The translations under genes were made by a program, and so were the position numbers. A stretch of DNA of 64,000 nucleotides from Curvibacter microcysteis (lineage in GTDB: Bacteria > Pseudomonadota > Gammaproteobacteria > Burkholderiales > Burkholderiaceae_C), in NCBI RefSeq assembly GCF_028649435.1, contig NZ_JAQSIN010000002.1; one strand, given 5' to 3'. This document shows, in pieces, positions 1 through 9,555 of the stretch. How positions within the stretch are numbered: position 1 is the first letter of the stretch; each line of letters begins with the position of its first letter. The notes under the pieces are model-generated. The model was not told where the DNA came from and searched no databases. It was given only the letters and a program-made list of their open reading frames with translations.

Positions 1-1448
1 CCACCGTGGACGACACGGCCGTCAAGAACCGCCGGGGGGTCAAAAAAGTGGTGACGGGCCCCGACTTCGTGGCTGTGGTGGCCGACAACTGGTGGCGGGC
101 CCAGCAGGCAGTCAAGGCGCTCAAGGTGGCCTGGGACTACAAGGGGCAGGACAAGCTCGATGACCTGGCGGTGTTCAAGTTGCTGGAGGCGGGCACCCAG
201 GCCGCCCGCCCGCTGCGCCAGGATGGCGACTTTGCCAAAGCCCTCGCGGAGGTCGGCGCGGGCAAGGTGGTCGAGGCCGAGTACTTTGTGCCTTACCTGA
301 GCCACTTCACCCTGGAGCCCCAAAACTGCACGGCCCAGGTCACGGGCGACCGCGTGGAGGTCTGGGCGCCGACGCAAAACGCCGAGGCCACACTGGCCGT
401 GGCGGCCAAGACGGCTGGCGTGCCGCCGCAAAACGTCAAGGTCAACCGGCCTTACCTGGGCGGTGGCTTTGGTCGTCGGGGGGGCTTTCAGGACTTTGTG
501 CGCCAGTCGGTGCAAATCGCCCAGGCCCTGCCGGGTGTGCCCGTCAAGCTGTTGTGGACGCGCGAAGAAGACATGCAGCACGACTTTTACCGGCCCGCGG
601 CCCTTTACCGCCAGCGCGCAGTGCTTGACGCGCAAGGGCAGTTGGTGGCTTGGGAGGCCAAACTGGCCTCCCAGTCCATCCTGGCCGCCATCCGCCCCGA
701 GTCCTTGAAAAACGGCCAGGACTTTCAGGCCGGTGAGTCCTTCCACGACATGCCTTACCAAGTGGCCCACTTGGACGTGCGCCACGGCATGTGCGACATC
801 AATGTGCCGGTGGGCTTTTGGCGTTCGGTGTTCCACTCGCAAAACCCGTTTGCCCGTGAATGCTTCCTGGACGAGGTGCTGGCCAGCGCGGGCAAAGACC
901 CCCTGCAAGGGCGGCTGGACCTGCTGCCCGCCGACAGCCGCGACCGGCTGGTCTTGCAAGCGGTGGCCAAAGCGGCCGCCTGGGGCCGTGCGCCTGCCAA
1001 AGGCCGAGTCCGTGGCCTGGCGGTGCAAGACGCCTATGGCAGTTACGCCGCGGCCGTGGTGGAGCTGTCGGTGTCTGCGCAAAAGGTGGTCACCGTGCAC
1101 AAGGTCTGGGTGGCTGTCGACCCGGGGCAGGTGGCCAACATCGATTCGGCCAAAGCCCAGATCGAGGGCAATGTGGTCTATGCCTTGAGCACCATGTTCC
1201 TCAGTGAGATCAATGTGCGCGACGGCCGGGTGCAACAAGCCAACTTGGGCGACTATCCGCTGATGCAGTTGCGCCAGGTGCCTCAGATCATTCCCATCCT
1301 GGTGCCCACGGGCGCCGAGGTGTGGGGCGGCATGGGTGAGCCCCCGTATGCGCCCCTGACCGCGGCCGTGGCCAATGCGATTGCCAAAGCCACGGGCGAG
1401 CGCCTGCGCCGCAACCCGTTCTCGCACGCGGGCTACAACCTGGCCTAG
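1..1448 (+). CDS. Molybdopterin-binding oxidoreductase large subunit, IorB-like (5' partial)
   Basis: C-terminal ~480 residues of a xanthine-dehydrogenase-family molybdenum-binding subunit; the reading frame is open to the window edge, so the start lies upstream. The glycine-rich GGGFGRRG segment (about visible residues 152-160) and the GGMGEPP motif near the C-terminus (Glu at about visible residue 445, the expected catalytic glutamate) are characteristic of the family. The R-R after GGGFG and the overall arrangement favour the isoquinoline 1-oxidoreductase/aldehyde dehydrogenase (IorB/CoxL-like) branch, which hydroxylates N-heterocycles or oxidises aldehydes with a 2Fe-2S partner subunit. 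That partner is not in the window. It converges on the minus-strand binding-protein gene. Substrate unknown. Confidence 0.85.
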   Translation, partial: TVDDTAVKNRRGVKKVVTGPDFVAVVADNWWRAQQAVKALKVAWDYKGQDKLDDLAVFKLLEAGTQAARPLRQDGDFAKALAEVGAGKVVEAEYFVPYLSHFTLEPQNCTAQVTGDRVEVWAPTQNAEATLAVAAKTAGVPPQNVKVNRPYLGGGFGRRGGFQDFVRQSVQIAQALPGVPVKLLWTREEDMQHDFYRPAALYRQRAVLDAQGQLVAWEAKLASQSILAAIRPESLKNGQDFQAGESFHDMPYQVAHLDVRHGMCDINVPVGFWRSVFHSQNPFARECFLDEVLASAGKDPLQGRLDLLPADSRDRLVLQAVAKAAAWGRAPAKGRVRGLAVQDAYGSYAAAVVELSVSAQKVVTVHKVWVAVDPGQVANIDSAKAQIEGNVVYALSTMFLSEINVRDGRVQQANLGDYPLMQLRQVPQIIPILVPTGAEVWGGMGEPPYAPLTAAVANAIAKATGERLRRNPFSHAGYNLA

Positions 1449-1528
1449 CACGCCCTTGCACCGGCTCGCCAGGTGTCACCGCGCGGCGCCATTTGGGGCG
1501 CCGCTTCTGCCTGGGCCGGGTGGCCTGC

Positions 1529-2782
1529 TCAGGCTGGCCGCTTCATCTGGCAGGAGGTCGGCTGGGCGCTGATGTAGGAGTCCCAGGTCACCTCCGAGCG
1601 GAAGCCGTAGCCAGTGTTTTCCGCGTCGTGCTTGACGCCTTTGCTGCCTTGCTTGGCCCAGATGCCCAGGTACAGCGGTGCCTCCAGTTGGTGGTCGGTC
1701 TTGCGCATTTTGACCTCGCCCATGGGGCTCTTGTAGTTCATGCCTTCCAGTGCGAAAGCCACCTTCTTGGCGTCGGTGGACTGCGCCTTGCGCATGGCCT
1801 CGCGCAGCATGTGCATGGTGTTCCAGTGGGCGGCGAAGATGAAGTCGTCGTTGTACTTCTTCTTGTAGTCCACGTAGATTTTTTCCAGCTCGGGCGTGGG
1901 TGCGTTGTGGATCCAGTTCCAGATTACGCCGACCTTGCCCTCGCCCCAGGGGCCCAGTTGCGCCGGCGTGCCCGGGTTGTTGGCGTTGAGGGTGAAGTAG
2001 TTGATGTTGAGGCCATAGTCTCGCGAGGACTTGAACAGCAGGGTCAGGTCGCTGCCCCAGTTGGAGGTGATCACGGTGTCAGCCCCGCTGCTGGCGATCT
2101 TGGCCACGTACGAAGCGAAGTCGCGCGTTTGGGCGATGGGGATGAAGTCGTCGCCCACGATCTGGACATCGGGCCGCTTGCGCGCCAGGTAGTCCTTGGC
2201 GGCTTTCGACACCTGGCGGCCGTGGGTGTAGTCCTGGTTCAGCAGGTACACCTTCTTGACGTCTTTGCGACCCTGCAAGTAGGTGGTCAGGGCCTCGATC
2301 TTCATCTCGCTCGACGGGTAAAAGCGGAAGTGCCAGAAGCTGCAGCGGTCGTTGGTCAGCAGCGGGTCCATGGCGGCGTAGTTGAGGTAGACGGTGGCGC
2401 GTTCGGGCTCGCGCTCGGCCAGCTTGTTGAGTGCGTCCACCAAGGCCAAAGCCACGCCCGAGCCGCCGCCCTGGGTGATGAAGCGCACGCCGCGGTCGGT
2501 GGCGGCCTTGAGCACGTTGAGGCTTTCCTGTGGCGAGCCCTTGTTGTCAAAGTCGACCACTTCGAATTGGGGCTCGTTCGGCCCGGCCTTGGCATTGACT
2601 TGCTGCACCACCTCGCGCAGCTGCTTGAGCGAGTTCTGGCCGGTCAGGGCGAATGGGCCTGAGAGCAAATCGATGAAGCCGATCTTCACGGTCTCGGCCG
2701 CACTGCAGTGGGCTGCAGCCAGCCACAAGCCGGTGGCCAGCCAGGTTTTGAGGCGAAAGCGCGGGGCGCGGACGGGGTTCAT
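1529..2782 (-). CDS. Branched-chain amino acid-type ABC transporter substrate-binding protein
   Basis: 417-residue periplasmic binding protein of the LivJ/LivK-like type I fold (Peripla_BP_6). The mature N-terminus reads AETVKIGFIDLLSGPFALTG, the usual first strand with the S/GPFA motif, after a signal peptide ending in an alanine-rich stretch (LAAAHCSA-A). The ATG at 2782 is chosen because AGGAGAA sits just upstream; a longer frame to 2893 has no signal-like start. It is the last gene of a minus-strand set after a porin and an acyl-CoA ligase. No permease or ATPase lies beside it, so it may feed a distant HAAT transporter. Being coupled to an acyl-CoA ligase suggests an aromatic or aliphatic carboxylate rather than an amino acid as ligand (inference). 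Confidence 0.85.
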   Translation of the reverse strand: MNPVRAPRFRLKTWLATGLWLAAAHCSAAETVKIGFIDLLSGPFALTGQNSLKQLREVVQQVNAKAGPNEPQFEVVDFDNKGSPQESLNVLKAATDRGVRFITQGGGSGVALALVDALNKLAEREPERATVYLNYAAMDPLLTNDRCSFWHFRFYPSSEMKIEALTTYLQGRKDVKKVYLLNQDYTHGRQVSKAAKDYLARKRPDVQIVGDDFIPIAQTRDFASYVAKIASSGADTVITSNWGSDLTLLFKSSRDYGLNINYFTLNANNPGTPAQLGPWGEGKVGVIWNWIHNAPTPELEKIYVDYKKKYNDDFIFAAHWNTMHMLREAMRKAQSTDAKKVAFALEGMNYKSPMGEVKMRKTDHQLEAPLYLGIWAKQGSKGVKHDAENTGYGFRSEVTWDSYISAQPTSCQMKRPA

Positions 2783-2844
2783 GGCGTTCTCCTGGGGCGC
2801 TGGCGCCCGTTGGGTGGGATGACAGTCGAGGTGGATGGGAACAC

Positions 2845-2862
2845 GCCAGCCTCCAGGCTGGC
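2845..2862 (-). repeat. 18-bp inverted repeat between ligase and binding-protein genes
   Basis: GCCAGCCT-CC-AGGCTGGC is a perfect 8-bp inverted repeat with a 2-base centre, in the 97-base gap between the acyl-CoA ligase stop and the binding-protein start. No T-run follows, so it is more likely an RNA-stabilising or attenuating hairpin than a full terminator. Confidence 0.35.
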
Positions 2863-2879
2863 CTGGGGGCAGGCTGGGT

Positions 2880-4508
<1,629 letters not shown>

Positions 4509-4663
4509 GGTTTTTGTCTCCTTCTTATGGGGCAGGAGCGCTGAACCGGGTGGCCCCGGTGGGGCCCGCACAGCGCTCTGGCTTGAGTGTGTGCGGATGT
4601 TCGCAAAGACCGGGGCGAGGCCTTGTCGTCTGAGCGACTGCGCTGGGCGGACCGAGCACTTGC

Positions 4664-4682
4664 AGGGGGCGTTGAACCCCCT
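4664..4682 (-). terminator. Hairpin downstream of porin gene
   Basis: AGGGGG-7 nt-CCCCCT, a perfect 6-bp stem starting 8 bases beyond the porin stop codon on the minus strand. There is no clear U-tract, so it may be a weak terminator or a 3'-end stabiliser that sets the porin mRNA apart from the downstream ligase gene. Confidence 0.4.
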
Positions 4683-4689
4683 CTTCGGA

Positions 4690-5769
4690 TCAGAACGAGT
4701 GCTTGATACCAGCCGACAGGCCCGTGCTGCTGCTCTTCAGCCCCGTGCCCTGGTAGTTGTTTTTCCACTGCGTGCTGTCGGCCTCGAGGTACACCAGGGA
4801 GCGCTTGGACAGCTTGTACTCGAGGAAGGCAATGGTCCGGTTGTAGCCGTCGTCCACATTGGCGGTGCGCGCCCGGTTCACCCGGTAGTGACCCACCAAC
4901 AGGTCCAGCTGCGGCGTCAGCGGCCAGGTGCCGCCCAGGCTGAGCACCTGGTTGCGGGTCTTGGCGGTGGCCGAGGTGTCTGCGGTGTGGCCGCTGTAGG
5001 TCAAATTGACCTTGCCTGCGCCCACGGGCACGGCCACACCGCTGACATACGCTTTGAGCGACAGACCGGTGACGGTCTTGAACTGCGAGTAGGCCAACAC
5101 GGCTTGCAGCGCATCGCCCTTGTATTCCAAGCTGACGCCGTCGGAAGACAGCTTGCTGTTGCTGTTGGCCTGGTTGCCAAAAGCATGCATCACGCGGGCC
5201 GTGGTACTGCCCAGGCTGTAGGCGTACTTGACCGAGTTGTCCAGGCGGTAGGTGCCGGTGCTGGAGCCCGAAGCGCCGTACTCGGTGCCCAGTTGGTGCG
5301 AGCTCAGCGCCGAAATCGCCACGTTCGAGTTCAGGCTGGCAAAGCGCGTGGCCAAGGGGTCTGCGGAACCCACGGCATCGGCCAGCAAAGTGTTTTGCCG
5401 GCCCAGCGTGACGGTGCCCAAGTCGCCGCGCAGGCCGGTGTAGGCGCCCCGGTCAAAGAATTTGCTGGTGTTGGAGGTGGCCCCGGTGTTGATGTTCAGG
5501 CCCGACTCCAACTGAAACAGGGCTTGCAGTCCGCCCCCCAGGTCTTCCACACCCCGGTAGCCCAGTCGGCTGGTGGTGTTGATGCCGCTGTTGACCATGT
5601 TCGCGTCGCCCGCAGAGCGGTTGTTGCTGGGGTCCATGCCGGTGGTGCTGCGCACGCCCGCGTCCATGATGCCGTAAATGGTGACGCTGCTTTGCGCCTG
5701 GCAGGTGCCGGCTGCCCAGGCCAGGGCGAGCAGGGGGGCGCCACGCAGGGCGTTGGTGATGGGTTTCAT
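4690..5769 (-). CDS. Outer-membrane porin, Gram-negative trimeric type
   Basis: 359-residue beta-barrel porin of the betaproteobacterial Porin_4/OmpC-like family. A 25-residue signal peptide ends in GTCQA, followed by SSVTIYGIMDAGV, the typical first strand. GYRGVEDLGGGLQALFQLESG follows the usual RGxEDLGxGL family signature, and the last residue is Phe (KHSF), as needed for BAM-dependent insertion. ATG at 5769 has AGGAGA upstream; the track-length extension to 6069 would overlap the LysR gene. It is divergent from a LysR regulator with a dyad operator between them, so it is probably controlled by that regulator and serves as the outer-membrane entry for the substrate of the ligase and binding protein downstream. 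Confidence 0.92.
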   Translation of the reverse strand: MKPITNALRGAPLLALAWAAGTCQAQSSVTIYGIMDAGVRSTTGMDPSNNRSAGDANMVNSGINTTSRLGYRGVEDLGGGLQALFQLESGLNINTGATSNTSKFFDRGAYTGLRGDLGTVTLGRQNTLLADAVGSADPLATRFASLNSNVAISALSSHQLGTEYGASGSSTGTYRLDNSVKYAYSLGSTTARVMHAFGNQANSNSKLSSDGVSLEYKGDALQAVLAYSQFKTVTGLSLKAYVSGVAVPVGAGKVNLTYSGHTADTSATAKTRNQVLSLGGTWPLTPQLDLLVGHYRVNRARTANVDDGYNRTIAFLEYKLSKRSLVYLEADSTQWKNNYQGTGLKSSSTGLSAGIKHSF

Positions 5770-5893
5770 GTCAGTCTCCTCAGATCCATGGATCTCTGTT
5801 TTGGGGTGAAGCGCGTGAGGTCCATTCAGCGCCGGCCACGGGCAGCCGGGCTGGGGTCTACGGGGCGGGATGATGCAAGTCGTAGCGAATGAA

Positions 5894-5908
5894 ATCAATT
5901 GCATTGAT
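5894..5908. promoter_or_regulatory. LysR-type operator dyad (T-N11-A)
   Basis: ATCAAT-TGC-ATTGAT is a perfect 6-bp inverted repeat that fits T-N11-A (T5895 to A5907). It lies 18 bases before the LysR start codon and about 125 bases upstream of the porin start. This is the classic place for a LysR recognition site that autorepresses the regulator and activates the divergent gene. Confidence 0.6.
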
Positions 5909-5926
5909 CTGATAGATTGATGCTCC

Positions 5927-6826
5927 ATGCGCATCAACCTAGATTTCGGTGAACTGCAGGCTTTTGTGGCGGTGGCGGACAAGTCCAGCTTCAAGGCGGC
6001 CGCAGAAAGCCTGTTCATTTCCCAGCCGGCCCTGAGCCGGCGCATCGAGAAGCTCGAGGCCGAGCTCAAAACCCAGCTCTTTCAGCGCACCACACGCCGC
6101 GTCGCGCTCACCGACGAGGGGCGCCAGTTGCTGGTCCATGCCACCGCCGTCATGGAGGAGCTGAAGCTGGCCTACCTGGGCCTGGAGGCCAAGGCCGTGG
6201 CACGCACGGGCAAGGTGACCCTGGCCTGTGTGCCCTCGGTGGCCCACCATGTGCTGCCCGCGGTGTTGAAGGACTTTGCGCTGACGCACAGTGCGGTTCG
6301 GGTCAAGGTGATCGACGAAAGCGCGCAAACCGTGCTGGACAGCGTGCTGCATGGCCACGCCGACTTTGGCCTGAACTTCCTGGGCAGCCAGGAAGCCGAT
6401 CTGGAGTTTCTGCCGGTGCGGGTCGAGCACTATGTGGCGGTGGTGCCCGAAGCGCATGCGCTGGCTCGGCGTCAATCCGTGAGTTGGCGCAGCCTGCTCA
6501 AGGAGCCCTTGATCGCCGTGTCCAGCGCCAGTGGCAACCGCTTGCTGATCGACAACGCCATCGCGCGCACCGGCATCCGTCCCCACCTCCAGTACGAGAT
6601 CAACCATGTCACCGGGGCGCTCAGCCTGGTCGCTGCGGGGCTGGGCGTGGCGGTGTTGCCGGCCCTGGCTTTGCAGGGCCCCTTACAGACCGGGCTGCGC
6701 GGGGTGAACCTGGTGGAGCCCGGGATCTCCCGCACTTTGGGCTTGATCGTGCGCAAAGGCGCTCATTTGCACGCCGAGGCCCAGGCGTTGGCGGACCGTT
6801 TGGTGTCGGCTTTGCGGCTTGACTAG
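5927..6826 (+). CDS. LysR-family transcriptional regulator (of divergent porin/ligase genes)
   Basis: 299 residues with the family layout: N-terminal winged HTH (DFGELQAFVAVADKSSFKAA, then SQPALSRRIEKLEAEL and the TDEGRQLL end of the wing) and a C-terminal effector-binding domain with the LysR-substrate fold. The starting ATG is 18 bases after a T-N11-A dyad. Divergent from the porin gene at 4690-5769, which together with the minus-strand ligase and binding protein is the likely target. The effector is probably a carboxylic acid or its CoA/ring-cleavage product, by analogy with regulators of aromatic/organic acid loci (inference). Confidence 0.9.
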   Translation: MRINLDFGELQAFVAVADKSSFKAAAESLFISQPALSRRIEKLEAELKTQLFQRTTRRVALTDEGRQLLVHATAVMEELKLAYLGLEAKAVARTGKVTLACVPSVAHHVLPAVLKDFALTHSAVRVKVIDESAQTVLDSVLHGHADFGLNFLGSQEADLEFLPVRVEHYVAVVPEAHALARRQSVSWRSLLKEPLIAVSSASGNRLLIDNAIARTGIRPHLQYEINHVTGALSLVAAGLGVAVLPALALQGPLQTGLRGVNLVEPGISRTLGLIVRKGAHLHAEAQALADRLVSALRLD

Positions 6827-7074
6827 CCGGGAGAGGGGGCTCACCAGGCCCCGCGTTTGAGCCGGTGCTGGCCGGGGGCGTCCATGGTGGATCTGCTGAA
6901 ATCCAAGCACGAATTCAAAAAAGTATCATATTCGAAAGTCAAATTTCGGGAAATGTGAGCAAATTTCTGGCGTAAATACTTGTAAAAGTGATCAAATTGA
7001 TGAATAATTTTGTCAATTGATCCGGGCGGCTTCGCATATTTCGGATCTGTCCCGTGCTTCTACCAGGAGGCTCC
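6827..7074. other. AT-rich intergenic region upstream of chemoreceptor gene
   Basis: 248 bases between the LysR gene and the chemoreceptor. About 6900-7020 is far more AT-rich than anything nearby, so the chemoreceptor promoter is probably here. No convincing sigma-28 (TAAA/GCCGATAA) or sigma-70 pair could be fixed by eye. Confidence 0.5.
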
Positions 7075-8814
7075 ATGCACGCACTTCGTCAGTTCAAGAT
7101 CGGCACCCGCTTGGGTTTGGCCTTTGCGTCTGTTTTGCTTTTGCTGAGCTTGCTGGGCGGCTTTGGTCTCTACCAGATGAGCCGGGCCAACTTCTACGCC
7201 AAAGACTTGGGCACCAATTGGCTGCCCAGCGTGAAGGTGTTGGGCGATATCCGAGCGTCCTTGAACGAAGTTCGCCGTGCCAGCCTGCGGCATTTGCTGG
7301 AAAGCCGCCCCGAGGGCAGGCAAGCCCAGCAAGCGATACACGACGCGGCCCTGGCCAAGCTGCCCAAGCTCTACGCACAGTACGAGCCCATGATCGCCTC
7401 GCCTGAAGAGCGCCAACTCTACGAGGCCATGCGCAGTGAGTGGGACGCCTTTTTGAGTTTGGAGAAGCGTCAGATCGCGCTGGGAAATGGCAGCGAGAGC
7501 GAACGTGAAGAGGGCCGCCAACTGGCCACCGGTGAAGCGGCCAAGGCCTTTTCCAGTGTGTTGGGCACGCTCAGCAAAGTGGTCGATATCAACGTGACCG
7601 GCGCGGACAACGCGACCGCGTCTTCCGCCGTGAGCTACCAACAGGCCGTGTGGGTTTCGCTGGGCGTGATCGCCGTCTCCCTGGCCCTGGGCGCGCTGCT
7701 GGCCGTTGTGGTCACCCGCTCCATCACCGTGCCCCTGCACACCAGTGTGGTGGTGGCCGAGGCGGTGGCCCAGGGTGATTTGCGCTCGCAGTTCGACATC
7801 GTGGGTCGCGACGAAGCGGCAGAGCTGCAACGCGCCTTGCAGCACATGAACGAACGCCTGGTCGACATCGTGGGCCAGGTCCGCTTGAGCAGCGACAGCA
7901 TCGCCACCGGTTCGGCCGAAATCGCCACGGGCAATGCCGACCTGAGCCAACGCACCGAGCGACAGGCCAGCAACCTCGAAGAGACGGCGGCCTCGATGGA
8001 AGAGCTCAACAGCACCGTCAAGACCAATGCCGAGACCGCCGTGCAAGCCACTCGCCTGGCGGCCGAAGCCACCGACGCGGCCGAGCAGGGCGGGGCGGTG
8101 GTGGGCCAGGTGGTGGCCACTATGCAGGACATCTCGGCGTCGTCGAAAAAGATTGCCGACATCATTGGTGTCATCGATGGCATTGCCTTCCAGACCAACA
8201 TCTTGGCGCTGAACGCCGCCGTGGAAGCCGCCCGTGCCGGCGAGCAAGGTCGGGGTTTTGCCGTGGTGGCCAGCGAAGTGCGCAGCCTGGCCGGCCGCAG
8301 CGCTGAAGCCGCCAAGGAAATCAAGAGTCTGATCAGTGCCAGCGTGGAGACCGTGGAAAGCGGCACCGCCCTGGTGGACGCGGCCGGCCAAAGCATGGAC
8401 GGCATCGTGAACCAGGTGAAGCGGGTGAGCTCGCTGATCAGCGAGATCTCCAACGCCTCGCAAGAGCAAAGCAGCGGCATCAGCCAGATTGGCGACGCAG
8501 TCAATCAACTGGACCAGGTCACGCAGCAAAACGCCGCCTTGGTCGAAGAAAGCGCCGCGGCGGCCGACAGCCTGAAGACCCAATCGCAGCGCTTGGCCGA
8601 TCTGGTCTCGGTGTTCAAGTTGGGCAACGAAGACGCGTCTGCCGCCTGGTCGCGTGCTGCACCTGCGGCCGCCCCGGCGGTGCGCAAGCCGACGGCCTCC
8701 CGTGCCGCGCTGGGCGCGCAGTCTGGCAACGCCGCTCAGCCCGCCCTCGGCCACGCCGCCCGGACCGCGGGCCCGAGCAAGGCGGCTGGCGAAGCCTCTT
8801 GGGAGTCGTTTTGA
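7075..8814 (+). CDS. Methyl-accepting chemotaxis protein (Tar/Tsr type) with CheR-binding tail
   Basis: 579-residue inner-membrane chemoreceptor: cytoplasmic N-terminus (HALRQFKIGTRL), TM1 about 14-35, periplasmic four-helix-bundle-type sensor about 36-188, TM2 about 190-212, HAMP, then methylation helices and the highly conserved hairpin tip (DGIAFQTNILALNAAVEAAR, EQGRGFAVVASEVRSLA). An Ala/Pro-rich linker leads to a C-terminal WESF, which matches the xWxxF pentapeptide that tethers CheR. ATG at 7075 follows a near-perfect AGGAGG. CheW follows 42 bases later. Ligand not predictable. It would couple to CheA and CheW encoded elsewhere. Confidence 0.95.
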   Translation: MHALRQFKIGTRLGLAFASVLLLLSLLGGFGLYQMSRANFYAKDLGTNWLPSVKVLGDIRASLNEVRRASLRHLLESRPEGRQAQQAIHDAALAKLPKLYAQYEPMIASPEERQLYEAMRSEWDAFLSLEKRQIALGNGSESEREEGRQLATGEAAKAFSSVLGTLSKVVDINVTGADNATASSAVSYQQAVWVSLGVIAVSLALGALLAVVVTRSITVPLHTSVVVAEAVAQGDLRSQFDIVGRDEAAELQRALQHMNERLVDIVGQVRLSSDSIATGSAEIATGNADLSQRTERQASNLEETAASMEELNSTVKTNAETAVQATRLAAEATDAAEQGGAVVGQVVATMQDISASSKKIADIIGVIDGIAFQTNILALNAAVEAARAGEQGRGFAVVASEVRSLAGRSAEAAKEIKSLISASVETVESGTALVDAAGQSMDGIVNQVKRVSSLISEISNASQEQSSGISQIGDAVNQLDQVTQQNAALVEESAAAADSLKTQSQRLADLVSVFKLGNEDASAAWSRAAPAAAPAVRKPTASRAALGAQSGNAAQPALGHAARTAGPSKAAGEASWESF

Positions 8815-8856
8815 GCTCCGCCCAAGGACCCCGTCAACCCCTTTTTTGAGCCCACC

Positions 8857-9354
8857 ATGAACACCTCCACACTCGCCTCTCAACACGGCCAAGCCGCAGC
8901 CCCCCAGGAGTTTCTGGCTTTCAAGCTGGGCTCGGAGGAGTACGGCATGGACATCCTGCATGTGCAGGAAATCCGCTCCTACGAGCCGCCCACCAAGCTG
9001 CCCAACGCCTCGAGCTTCATCAAGGGGGTGGTCAACCTGCGCGGCATCATCGTGCCCATCGTCGACATGCGTCTGCGCTTTTCGCTCGAACACGTGGCCT
9101 ACAACGACCTCACCGTGGTGGTGGTGGTGGCCTTGGGCGACAAGGTCTGGGGCTTGGTGGTCGATGCGGTGTCGGATGTCATCGAACTGAGCCCGGCTCA
9201 GATCAAGCCCCTGCCAGACTTCAGCTCGGCCGTTGACAGTGACTACCTCACCGGCATGGGCTCGGTCGACCAGCGCATGGTGATTTTGCTGGACGCGCCC
9301 AAGCTGTTGGCGGGCATGGACACGCGCGACGTCTTGGCCTTGCCATCGTTTTGA
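8857..9354 (+). CDS. cheW: Chemotaxis coupling protein CheW
   Basis: 165-residue single CheW domain, the adaptor linking chemoreceptors to the CheA kinase. Recognisable core: FLAFKLGSEEYGMDILHVQEI at the start, then the KGVVNLRGIIVPIVDMRLRF signature at about residues 49-68 with the conserved Asn-Leu-Arg-Gly receptor/CheA contact. It sits between two chemoreceptor genes and is probably co-transcribed with the first. No cheA, cheY, cheR or cheB is in the window, so this is a receptor/adaptor satellite locus rather than the main chemotaxis operon. Confidence 0.93.
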   Translation: MNTSTLASQHGQAAAPQEFLAFKLGSEEYGMDILHVQEIRSYEPPTKLPNASSFIKGVVNLRGIIVPIVDMRLRFSLEHVAYNDLTVVVVVALGDKVWGLVVDAVSDVIELSPAQIKPLPDFSSAVDSDYLTGMGSVDQRMVILLDAPKLLAGMDTRDVLALPSF

Positions 9355-9555
9355 GATCGGCTGTGACTGACATGGCGCTGTCGCCGCGAAACTTTAGGAT
9401 TGAAGCTGTAGAGGGGCGACGCCAGGCCTGAAAATGGCGCAGGCAGCCCGTCAGGGTGAACACAGGCCAAGGCGCACGAAGACCTCAGGGTTTGCGCACC
9501 TTGACGTGGGTGTTTCGCCAAGGCAAAAGAAGTGATTCAAGAAAGAGCTCTCCTC

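Noticed and set aside
6940..6960. TGGCGT...TTGT near 6970 as a sigma-54 promoter of the chemoreceptor
   Set aside because: The -24 GG and -12 GC are not 10 bases apart and the -12 lacks GC, so it was not annotated.
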